Shown: positions 1-27,904 of the stretch, piece by piece
How positions within the stretch are numbered: position 1 is the stretch's first letter
How the letters are laid out: each line of letters opens with the position of its first letter
Assembly (NCBI RefSeq): GCF_901709675.1
Contig: NC_051094.1
Coordinates: 1,116,001 to 1,180,000, forward strand
Reading direction: 5' to 3'
DNA length: 64,000 bases
DNA from: Syngnathus acus
Taxonomy: Eukaryota > Chordata > Actinopteri > Syngnathiformes > Syngnathidae
Position numbers and translations under genes: made by a program
The notes under the pieces: model-generated
Databases searched by the model: none
What the model was told of the DNA's origin: nothing
Seen by the model: the letters and a program-made list of their open reading frames with translations, nothing else

Positions 1-716
1 GTTAAGAGCAGGCAGCCATTTCATTTGTTTCTCTCCTCTGCCGACCGGCACAATTCAGTCAGTGTCTTTAGTCATTAACGAGCGAGAGCTGCCACAAAGG
101 GATTTAAGAGGCGGCATTACTGTTTTGAATGGCCGCGTGCTTAATTCTTGTATTATAATTGAGGCAGGAGCGAGACAGAGGTTATGCTAACCGCTGGAAA
201 CCTGTCCCACTTCACAGAAAGGTTAATGAACCTTGCAAGTCCTATGGGAGATGGAGTATGCTGTTAATTTGACAAACGTGGGAAATAAATGCTTTTATGC
301 TTTTATTGACGGTGACCAATAGCGGCCTTTTCCCAAATGAAAGGTTTTTAGTCTTTGCGGGTGCTTTTGCTGGGAGGCAAAAACAATCACGTGGAATGCA
401 TTTGCTGGAAGAAACTAAGTGCATAATTGTTTGCGTGGAACATTTCAGGCAAAAATGCGTCTTTATTATTTATTCCTATGGGGGGGGGGCGTATACTGCA
501 AAATGTAAAGTGACCTGCTTCTCTTAATGTATGGAAATTGTGGACTTTTATAACATTTCATTTTAAAAGAAAACTGCACAGTATGTAGTATCATTTTAGT
601 ATCCACATTTTAGGTTGTAACTTGTGTTCAATTGGAGTTTTCTGCAAAAGTACAGAAAGGGGAAACTGTCCTAACCTTGCATACCTGCCTAGCCTGATCT
701 CTCCTTCTCTCTCCCA

Positions 717-798
717 GGGCTACTACAACGAGTGCCGCTCCGTCTCGCCCGCGTGCATAATATTTGCCGGAGAATGCTCGGCAATCCCTCTTAACCTT
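717..798 (+). other. Candidate terminal exon, unrecognised
   Basis: A strong pyrimidine tract and AG (tctctctcccag, ending at 717) precede an open frame of 26 codons with GC-rich third positions, beginning GYYNECRSVSPAC and ending in a TGA at 796-798. It looks like the start of a real exon, but I recognise no family and see no partner exon upstream. It may be chance in a small GC-rich patch, or part of a gene transcribed from beyond the left edge. No polyadenylation signal was assigned. Confidence 0.15.
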
Positions 799-1006
799 TG
801 ACCTTGGCTTATTGTTACCTGTGAGCAGCAGTATGGCAAACATGCAGTGAGAACACCGCGTAGACCTGCAAGCACTTTGTGTACTATAACTACGGAGGAG
901 GGAAGGAAGGGAAAGAGAGAGCTATTTAATCCCCCCCCCCCCAAAGGAACTCCCCTCTCAACCCATATCGTGAACTCGCAGGCAAATCGTGTTGCTGGAA
1001 GGCACA

Positions 1007-1007
<1 letters not shown>

Positions 1008-1062
<55 letters not shown>
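1008..1062. repeat. (AC)n microsatellite
   Basis: About 27 uninterrupted AC units. Poly-Cys/Val and poly-His/Thr frames across it are artefacts of the repeat. Confidence 0.97.
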
Positions 1063-1066
<4 letters not shown>

Positions 1067-1404
1067 GCTGCTGTCTTTTTAATTTCGTTAGCTGAAAGAA
1101 ATCTATACAGCGCGGCAGAATACGCCGCAGAGCCAAGTGAACTATACATCACCCTGGAATGTAAACAGGTTTCTTCTAGCAAGTGTAGCATAAAAATACC
1201 ACATTGCAACAAACCTCTTGGCGATGATAACGGTCAATAGCGTAGATCAGAGGTCTCAGGAGATGTATGGTTGTTAGTCCAACAGCATATCAATAAACTG
1301 AGCAAATACGTAGAAAAAAAACCCCAGCAAGAGAACAATGCTAATTTTTCATAAATAGCACACAGCTGTATAATTGCCAGCGTTAAATCAAAAGCTGTTT
1401 CCGA

Positions 1405-1650
1405 CACCGAAAAACAGTTGAGTACCGATACCAACTATCAGGGCCGATACCTGCCTTATCTCTTATCGATACATTTTGGGATCATTTTACCATCAGAAGC
1501 TAGAAATTAGAAGGATAGAAAATTGCCATTTTGGGATACACACAGGGGATTGTAAAACAATGACAGATCATTTCAATGTATCAAAAGTACTTGCGGTATC
1601 GGTGTCGACTCGTGAATTTACGACTCGTACCGGTATCGGTCTGAAAAAGT
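1405..1650. repeat. GTATCGG-type inverted-repeat element (MITE-like)
   Basis: The left part carries gagtaccgatacc and ccgatacctgcc. The right part carries the inverse, gcggtatcggtgtcgac and cgtaccggtatcgg. Opposed GGTATCGG blocks about 200 bp apart are typical of a short non-autonomous DNA transposon seen in many teleosts. The exact termini and target duplication are not resolved. Confidence 0.55.
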
Positions 1651-2811
1651 GCTATCGAACATCCCAAGTCAAAAATAACCCAAGGCGACCGATCGGCTAC
1701 TTTGGTTGGATTGATAACCAATCAAATCAGACAATCAATTTAATCCTCAAGGATCAAAACATTAAAAATCCAATCGTAGCGCACGTTCGGAATGACTCAG
1801 TTCCTAACTTTTGAAATGAGACAGGCCGCTCTAACATGTGCCAACGTTGCCATTCATAGCTGTCATATTTAATTACAATGCCAAAATACATTGGCTGTGT
1901 GAGGTCCTTTGTCAAATCTTTGTTTTTTGTGGACAATTATTAACTGGCAAGCATGCCATATACTTACATAAGGGCTATTCTAGGAGAGCATAATTATTAG
2001 TGAGTTGTTTTTATCAGCATGCCTCACTCCCCTTCAACGTACTCGGAAAGACACAACTAAGTGGAAGCCATGGCCTAGACGACCCCCCACTAACGGTGAC
2101 ATTTGTGCTCGTGTACGCCCCTCCGGATCCCATGCAGGGATTTTTTTTTTTTTTCCTTCCATGTCAAAAAAGACAAGTTACAAGTGGAAAGGTAAGCAGC
2201 GATTGACAAACACGTACTCCACCTTGAAATATCAAATCCTATCCAGGGCCCAGCGCCAGAGATACTGCTTTTGACTCGGGGTGGGGTGGGGGGCATACGA
2301 CAAAGACGACAGCTTGTGAGGGGGAACATTGTCTGCGGCTGCTGCGACTGGAAATCGTTTCAGGAAAGAAAAAAAAAAAAGGATTTGATGCACAATGCTC
2401 GTGGGTGTGAAGAAAAGGGGCTCATATTAAGAGAAGTGTCTATGTGCGCCGAGCGAACGGCGTTTAACTGCATTTGCATGGAGCACGTCCAATCTGCTCT
2501 AAAAATAACAAACATGTATATACATCGAGTGTGACAGAAGCCTTCCAAGAGGGCTTTTGAGGTTGTCCTGGTTTTCTTGGAGTCATCTGGATAGAACCAG
2601 GATAGCAAGCATAGGCATTTGTTCATATAGCGACGCAATCTTTTTGGCTTTAAATGTCTAAACTGAATCTGAACGAAGTCCGCTTCAAGAGAGTCGACAG
2701 TATTTGTGTGTGGACAGAGGATGGAGCGCAGGATTCTTATGTAATTCTCCCTTTAGGTGGCGGAGAACAGTGAGAGCGTCAGCCCACACTAGAGAGGAAC
2801 GTGTTTGTTAT

Positions 2812-2877
2812 TAACTCATTTACTGCCGTCCCAGTTAAAACGGACGTCTATATCCGTCAACGGTAGTGAATGAGTTA
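2812..2877. repeat. Short inverted repeat (foldback MITE)
   Basis: The left arm taactcatttactgccgt (2812-2829) is nearly the reverse complement of the right arm acggtagtgaatgagtta (2860-2877), with a second inner pair around the ACGGACGT core. The terminal TAACTCATT... resembles a common fish MITE end. Confidence 0.65.
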
Positions 2878-3399
2878 CGTGTAAGAGGGGCCGGGACAAG
2901 TTCTAGGTGGGGCAGTAAAGAAGGTTGGGGAAGGATGTCTTTGGTGGAGATTCGAGCACATTTGAATATTTCCGTTTAGTGATTTATTTGTCCTTCGTGA
3001 CTTCTTTTTTTTCCCATGCGGTTCATCAGCAGTGTGCTCATCAAGCATTGGAGGGCTGAGTGAGAGAATAATGAACTTCACGTGGTAGCACCTCTGACAT
3101 TTACTGGAGTTTGGCTGCAGCTGACAATAGGACGAGCGCCACGAGCGGCTGTTAAGCATCTCCAGCTGGGCCTGCTATGTTAAGGACGATTGTTGTCCAT
3201 GTTCATCAGGGGAACTTTTACATTTTAACATCCTAATGGTCATACCATTTGGAAACGGACCAAAATTTGGGTGGAAAAATGATTACTGCTGCAAATCTTG
3301 CAGGATCACTGTCAATGTATTGTTTTTTTGGGGGGGTGTAGACTTTTTATATATATATACTGTCTTTTTTTTGTCATTACACGACAAAAAACGACAGAT

Positions 3400-3654
3400 C
3401 ACCTGTGTCAAACTATGACTGTCAAGCCAAAGAAATGGCTACACAACAGCTTTTCAAATCAGAGACTAGTAAACACTGTTCAAGAGAAGAATGGTCATTA
3501 AAATTGCTCGGAAATCTCTATTTTCTTCAAAGTGAAGACAATTTGTCATTTTAGTATCGACACGTGAATTGGATGCGCAATTTGTCTTTGCGGGCCGCAT
3601 AAAATCATCTGGTGGGCCGTATCTGGCCCCCGGGCCTTGAGTTTGACACCTGTG
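3400..3654. mobile_element. hAT-like MITE (GTGTCAAACT termini)
   Basis: The left end reads cctgtgtcaaact and the right end gagtttgacacctg, which are inverted. The inner block gggccgtatctggcccccgg is shared with copies near 33.9 kb and, reversed, 59.8 kb. The interior also aligns by eye with 33.77-33.97 kb, so these belong to one dispersed family. There is no coding capacity. Confidence 0.65.
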
Positions 3655-4561
3655 GCTGAGATTGAACTCATCGTGTACAATATAAGTTGCGCTGCAGTGT
3701 AACAAAGTTTACGAAAGTACACACGTCGGTTAGGAGCATATTTGGCAACTTTGGAAGAAACAAACAAAAAGAAAATTGTTCAATTCCTTCGCGCCCACCC
3801 CCTTGTGATAATATATGGATGTCCCGTAAGGTTATTTGTGTTTGCCGGGAAATGAAGTGCTCAACTGGATTAAAAACACAGCGCATATGTTTTGTAAATC
3901 TGTTTCCCTGGGCGTACGAGTAGCGTGAAGCAGCAGCTTGAGAGGGCAGACACTCTCATCATTAGCCGGGCGACGGCGTGCTCCTCTACCTGCACCGATC
4001 TGTGCAGCCAGGCACCGCTCTTGACGCCGCGCAGATGTTCCCAGCGCCAGGTGCAAAGTGGCAAAGCCGCTTGGTGGGGGAATCGTCAACGAAAAATGGA
4101 AATATCGTGCTGAATGCACAATAAGAGTTTAATTATGAATAATATCATTGGCTCTTTGTTCTCACAATGCTTTGGCTTGCCTTCGGGAAGTTGTTTTTGG
4201 CTACCTTATGGGGAGACTGCTGTCTGTCAAATAAACTTGGGGATAAAGTACAATGCTGTTATTTGCTCACGTTGTCTTCATACTCTGATGTAGTTTCATG
4301 TCTCCGCAAAAGATTTGAAACCAAAAAAGGCGTAGCCCGCTCTATACTTTGACTGTTAGCCACCTCCGAAAGCCAAAAATCTAATCTTGCATGGAGTAGA
4401 ATACAGATAGGCTACATGATGTTATGCTAGGCTTGCTTTTTTTGCGATACCACCACAAAATGGCACCAAAGCTGGCAAATAGCAAAAGTGTGATGAGAAC
4501 CCTAGAACGCAAAACATAACGCGCTGTGACATACGTTTAATCATGCTAATGCATTAAAATG

Positions 4562-4575
4562 CCACTAGGTGGCAG
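4562..4575 (+). promoter_or_regulatory. CTCF-type motif
   Basis: CCACTAGGTGGCAG matches the vertebrate CTCF core CCASYAGRKGGCRS at all 14 positions. Binding is inferred from sequence only. Confidence 0.45.
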
Positions 4576-5630
4576 CACCGCTCACCATTGTTTGTGTGTC
4601 AATGTAAACGTTTTATAGTTACAGAGACATTGATGCTAGCTTTGTTCTATGTTAGCATTAAGCTAGCAGACCTTAAGACAAAATGAATGCGATTGCTCAA
4701 ATAATCATTGAGGATTAATTCATTTTCCATGATTTGCTCGGGGAGGGAATATTATTTTTTCAAAATTAGAGCAACTTGGAAATCATCCATCATCACTGAG
4801 CTGAGATTGTGTTCGACTATAAAGGTTCCGGTGAGCGACACGTAAAAAGCACTCATCTCCGTGATCTGTTTGATTTTGCGCCACATAGCAAAATGGTGAA
4901 TAAAATAGCAACACTAGGATACACGCCTAATAGTTTGCATTTTCAGGACATCTTGAGGTGTGGAGCAGATGATCTCTGCAGGCCTCACAATTCCCAAACA
5001 CCAAGCCAGCTGGTCTGAGACAATCACAATACTTCACTGTTTGCCTGACCAGCAGCAGAACACAGGCTCTGTCGCTCCCCCGGGAGCCCATACAAGAGAG
5101 ATGCATGTTAAAGCATGCATATCCCTCATGCACCATATTAATGAGCACAGCATGCTTCGCCATGAAACTGTCCAGCTGTCTTCAAACAGCCACAAAGACA
5201 AAGTGCTACAGCCTGTGAGAAGTGAATTCAATTGCGTACTAATGAATTTTCGAGGAATTATTTTGCCCCAAAAAATTAACAGGGCGGGGGGGAGCTCACT
5301 TGCATAAATTGGAGTCATTATCCTAATGCTAACTTGAAATCCATGAAAAACCTCAGGCTCCACATCCTTCTTAAAGAGGATTTGACAGCGATAATGAACA
5401 CCTTGGAGCGAGAAAGAGCATTAAGTGAAGCGCAGTTCATATTGCATCAGTTTTGACTCACAAGCCGCTGAAATGATCAGGAGAGTATTAACAAGACCGA
5501 GTAACAGCAAGTTCTGTATGCGCGCATAAGCTGCGTCTATTCCGAAACTAATGATTTACTTGTTAGAGTAATTATCGCTGTGAGACATGCTGGAACATCT
5601 GCATTGATTTAGAGTCTGGAAGGCCAGTGA

Positions 5631-5666
5631 GGGGGAGGGAGGGAGGGAGGGAGGGAGGGGGGGAGG
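5631..5666. repeat. (GGGA)n purine microsatellite
   Basis: GGGA units ending in a G7 run. The strand asymmetry could favour triplex or quadruplex structure. Confidence 0.9.
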
Positions 5667-6186
5667 TTTCGACAATCTGGATTTCTCGCTTAAGAGAGCA
5701 AGACAATCTGTTGATGCTTATTTTGGTAATTAACCATAAATTGATGGGGAAAATGTGTACTCTGCATTTGAAATGGCTTTGACAACATCCATCGCTCCAT
5801 TTATTGAGAAAGCTTTTTAATATCCAAGTTAATGCGCATCCGGATTGGCTTCGACGTACCAGCGTATATTCTTTATGTTTTGTAAAAATGGTGCTGTTCC
5901 TTTTATTTGAACTTTCAAGGTGAGCATGAAGTCAGAGCCAGGTAAACCCATTGTCCTTGTTCTGCTCCTTTTGCCTCTAATGAGGGCCTGTTGTTCAGGC
6001 AAGCCTGACCTCAATTCATACCGGGCTGAATTAAGAAAATCTTTACCCTTCATAACTGGAGCTATGGATAAGGAATAGCGATTAATTATGGCAACATCTA
6101 CAAAGTACTGCAAGCTGATGTGACCTTGGACTGATGAATGCATCTACTGTAGAATGCAGGTAACAAAGGCAATTCAATTTTGTGAT

Positions 6187-6345
6187 TTAAAAAAAAAAAT
6201 TAAAAAGTAAAGAAACCTGAATTAGCTAAATGCTCATTTTCATTACCAGTGGTAATATAATTTATTTAAAAAAAAAAAAAAAAAAGTAAAGACACCTGAA
6301 TTAGCTAAATGCTCATTTTTATTACCAGTGGATAATATATATATT
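6187..6345. repeat. Two-copy local tandem duplication, about 79-bp unit
   Basis: The block beginning gtaaagaaacctgaattagc at 6207 recurs as gtaaagacacctgaattagc at 6286, and both run on through ctaaatgctcatttt and ttaccagtgg. Each copy follows an A-rich run, and the copies differ at only a few bases, so the duplication looks recent. Confidence 0.85.
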
Positions 6346-7654
6346 TTTTTTTTCATACAACGTGATCTTGACATAATGCTGCATCTATCTCTTTTCGCTT
6401 GACTTATTTATTAAGAGAGCCATCAGTGTGAAATAGAATCCCATGCACACTTTGGGGGAGGGGGGGGGGGGTTACATGCCAAACCTGATGTTGTGTGATG
6501 TCACAGAGTGACACTGGTCAATTAAACACCTCCCACTAGTGGTTAGCATCACTCAAAAGGCTCATTAACCTTCCTGACCAAACAGCAGTCACCATGAGGA
6601 AAAGCGCGCCGTCAAAGTGGCCGAGCCCCGCATGGGCAGCGCGGGTCAACACCCACACAAGTGACGTGGAAGTCAATTGTTAGAAAGACCACGTTGCTCT
6701 CGTCTGTCTGGGCACTTTCTTTAGTTGCACGTGCTAATAGCCAAGGTGACGCTTATTTTCATTTGAGTAAAACATGCATATTTTTTGTCCATCAATGAGC
6801 CAAGGTTATTATTTGCAGGCTTCAAATCAAGCACAAGCGCAGCTCTATAAATCATAAGCGCGCTATTGAAGCCGAATGGCAACAAATAACATATCCCCCA
6901 TGCATTACATTTGGATTTTTTGAGCGTGGAGTGAAGTGGAATGAGAGCAGCCCAAGCGCCTTTGTGCGTCTTGCTTTTCAGACCACTCGTCTTAATCTAT
7001 GGAGTTGATCGTCTCCCGGTTCGCTTAGGATTTAAGAAAGAAAAAAAAAAAGTCGACAAATATTGGACGGAATCAGCAACTCAACACGCATTTGCAATGT
7101 GAAGACACAAAAACAAATGTATAAAAAAGGAGCGAAATAGGAAGAGGGGAAAAAGGGGATCGGAGCCGTGCCCATTTTTGGGGGTGTAAAATATGGAGAA
7201 GTGTGGATCATCGGGGGAGCAGTTCTGCCTGGGGGAACAGATGAAGGGAGGACACTGTGCCAAAATCTCTCCACTGGAGGGGAGGGGGGGCTGGTGGAGG
7301 AGCTCTACGGGAGAACGAGTGTGCGCCTCGCATGCCGCTTTCCTCAATCGCAGTCTCGCACGCCTGCGTTGACACGTCTCGGGCCGTGTGCAGCGAAAGG
7401 GAAATTGTTGCTGACAGGCCCTTGCAAACTTCACAGCCATTTCGAAAGACTTACTCCCACACTTTTGTCACAGGCGTTTATTGCCGCGGATACACCAAAC
7501 CAAAATTTGTTCGCAACTTGGCATCCTCTTTTCATCAAGTTGAGCCTCGGGACCATTCGTCATTTTTCGGCCCCGGCGCGCATTCAAATGCGAGTCGGGG
7601 GGGGAAAATGATCAAAACACACAATAAAAAAATAAATAAATAAATGTCCGATCA

Positions 7655-21508
<13,854 letters not shown>

Positions 21509-24271
21509 TGCGTCGAAGTTGTCAGCTGATGTCCTCGTCAGCGGATGCCAAACAGGTTTCAAATGTCAGCTGAAGTCACGCCCGCCCACTAAGTTGCTGA
21601 TGACAACCACACATCAAATAAAGAAACAAGAATTACGTCTTCTTATTTTTTAGCACAGCAATGGCGCTCCACACAGGACTGCTTTGTATATGATTTTTAT
21701 GAACAAGTTTCAAGTGTCTTGTGGACTATAAATAAAAGACAGATTCATACACACAAACTGCAATGGACGTTCCTTTTTTTTAAGTAGTAAATTTATTTAC
21801 ATATTTTCAAGAACACATGCTACAGAATTCCAGATTTCAATAAACAATACAAAGATCTTTTTGAGAATCAAAGCCACCCGATGACTTCAGGAAAACGTCA
21901 CCTAGGCTTAGAACACTGAGAAAACATTCAAGTTCTTTTTTTTTAAGTTTCTTTTTTTTTTTTTGAATTTCCAAACAAGGCCTCTTAAACTATGCAATAG
22001 TGATTGTGCAGCATATACATATTTATATATTCCTGGTGCTGCTTAAGCTCCCTTTGGTTTGTGCTTTTCTGCAGCGGCAATATTAGCACCCAAACACAAA
22101 AAGGGCTCTAGAATAAATTGTATTATCTTTTTTTTTAACTTTACCTGACGTTGTCTACATAGCTAATGATTTGAGTCATTTGAATAGAACCGTTTGCTAC
22201 AAAGCAGTGCAAATTTGTAGTCTGAAATTTAAATATGCACAGTAGAAAACCTTTGTTGGATATGCACCATAGCGTATCGCTTGCATTTATTTACAATTTT
22301 AAATCCCAGTCTAATTTTGTGTGGTCTCACTATTTTTTTATTGAATAATTCTAGCTTGAATGGAATAAACTCATTTTAGATCCCTGCATTCATTAGATGA
22401 CTAATGCTGCAAATGTATGATTTTTTTTTCTTTTTTAAACTGAGCCTCATCTTGGCCAGAATATTTTCTCTCTGTTGTGAGCATGAAACAAGATATGCAA
22501 AGTTCAAACTAAAGCACTCATATTGCACACAGATTGCTTGACATCCACATTCTGAAATATGAACATTGATACGCACAAAGGAACACTACTTTACATTCAA
22601 TACCATACACTGACACTGTACATTAAGGCGTGAGGTGTCATTGATGTCAAACATCAGCAGAAATTGTTCTAAAAGCAATACGCAGAAGCGTTAAATGCAT
22701 GTTCATAGATGAAACACACCACTGGAGGGAAAAAATATATCAATACTTATTATTCTGCTGACTAACTAACTATTCATTAACAATGTAGAGTGTTTTTTTT
22801 TCTTTTCTTTTATGTGAAACACAATGTCTTTTTGTTGCTTTGAGAGAGGAGCTACATGCTTATCATTGTACAACAAGGGGGTGGAGAACCCTTTCCAATC
22901 AGAAGGATTTTCATTTTTTAATAAAATCCCTGGAATAACCATAATCATAAAATGTAGCATTATTACAGTACAAGCAGGAAATCGGTTTAGACACCAGTTT
23001 GTTTCGTATCCCTTTCCCATCTTAAGCTCTTGTTGGGACTCTGAATATTTCATAATAAAAATAAAACGTGTTTTATTGATTCTATCATGTGCTATGTTGT
23101 AATGCAGGTCTAATTTAAACATCTCTACTTTGCCGTAATACAACAATATGTCTTAGTAATGTAACTGGAGGCCAGCAGAATGAGTCATTGGGTCATTTTT
23201 CCGCAACAGTAAGTAGCTGCACATAAACGATTAGTCAAGCCTATATTCCGTAACGTATTAATCCATGATAGTGTGCCGTCCTGCTCAATGCCTGCAGCGC
23301 ACAATATAAAGTGACTGCACATTACACAGTTTAACAACCAATGTACAATTTACAATCCTCCCTTGTCCACCCACAATCACATACAAGACACAACATGACC
23401 ATTTGAAACACTGTAGTGCAAGGTGTGAGAAATGACCACAAATGAACAATACATCTTTGTTTTTCCAGAAATGGGTTTGTATCCCACTGGAACATTTTGA
23501 GCAGCAATTTTTTGATGATGTCATACTTAATGTCTCGTCATGTTAAAAAAAAGCAGGTTCTCGTGTATGGTGAGGAGTCCAAAAAGAGCTAGCTAGCTAG
23601 CTAGCCTAGAGCTAGCCTACCGCTAGCTAGTTATTAATGATCCCTTCATCAGATAATTGATTATTACCCCCTTCCCTTGTGATGATGGATCTGATCTAAT
23701 CTTTTTTCTTGCATTTGAAAGAAAACACGAAAAATTGGGGGTCCCTTGTGTCTCAGGACCATGAATGCATTCGTGTAAACGACAGCCCTTGTGAGGCCAC
23801 AGACAGGATCACGACACATAATAATCAATAGCGAGCATTTCCAGACACACTCTTAGCTCTGCAAAGTGAATGAAAACATTCAAGAAAAGTAACGCAGGTG
23901 CCAATAGTGTCACATTTCGACACGATTCCAGTTAACATGGTCGGTCTTGTTGTTGAGGACAGACTGTTCTCACTGTGTGGTAGATTGTACAAACACTTAA
24001 GGACAAAGTGCTATATCTCTGAGACTTGGGTTGTGTGTTGATTTGCTGGTTGTTGCAGCTAATAAGCAGCACTTGGTTATCACTTCAGGTTAGATAAAGA
24101 TCATTATCATACAGGTGAAAAGTTTGTATATATATATATATTCTCTTTTGAACTCTGGGGTCATTTGCAAGAATTGTTTTGGGTGTTTTTGTGGGCACCT
24201 AGATTTTTTTTTTTAAGAGCTTGAAAACTTTGAATATTTGAATGCAATCACCCCAGTTCCTTTGCACTTGC
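21509..24271 (-). other. Probable rhobtb2 3' UTR plus short rhobtb2-pebp4 gap
   Basis: This AT-rich sequence follows the rhobtb2 stop on the minus strand. Minus-strand AATAAA signals occur at 23072-23077, 22337-22342, 22286-22291 and 21792-21797. If the last is used, the 3' UTR is about 2.5 kb and ends some 280 bp before the inferred pebp4 ATG. A GCTA tetranucleotide run lies near 23590. Open frames here on both strands are short, AT-driven and unlike proteins. Confidence 0.5.

Positions 24272-27904
<3,633 letters not shown>

Noticed and set aside
723-1212. Open frames over 80 codons with poly-Cys/Val or poly-His/Thr
   Set aside because: They are translations of the (AC)n microsatellite at 1008-1062.
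5829-6143. A 104-codon minus-strand frame considered as a pebp4 3' exon
   Set aside because: It lacks the PEBP GxHRYxF motif and the length and borders expected.
22766-23146. Overlapping frames of 126 and 92 codons on opposite strands
   Set aside because: AT-rich, unlike known proteins, and within the probable rhobtb2 3' UTR.
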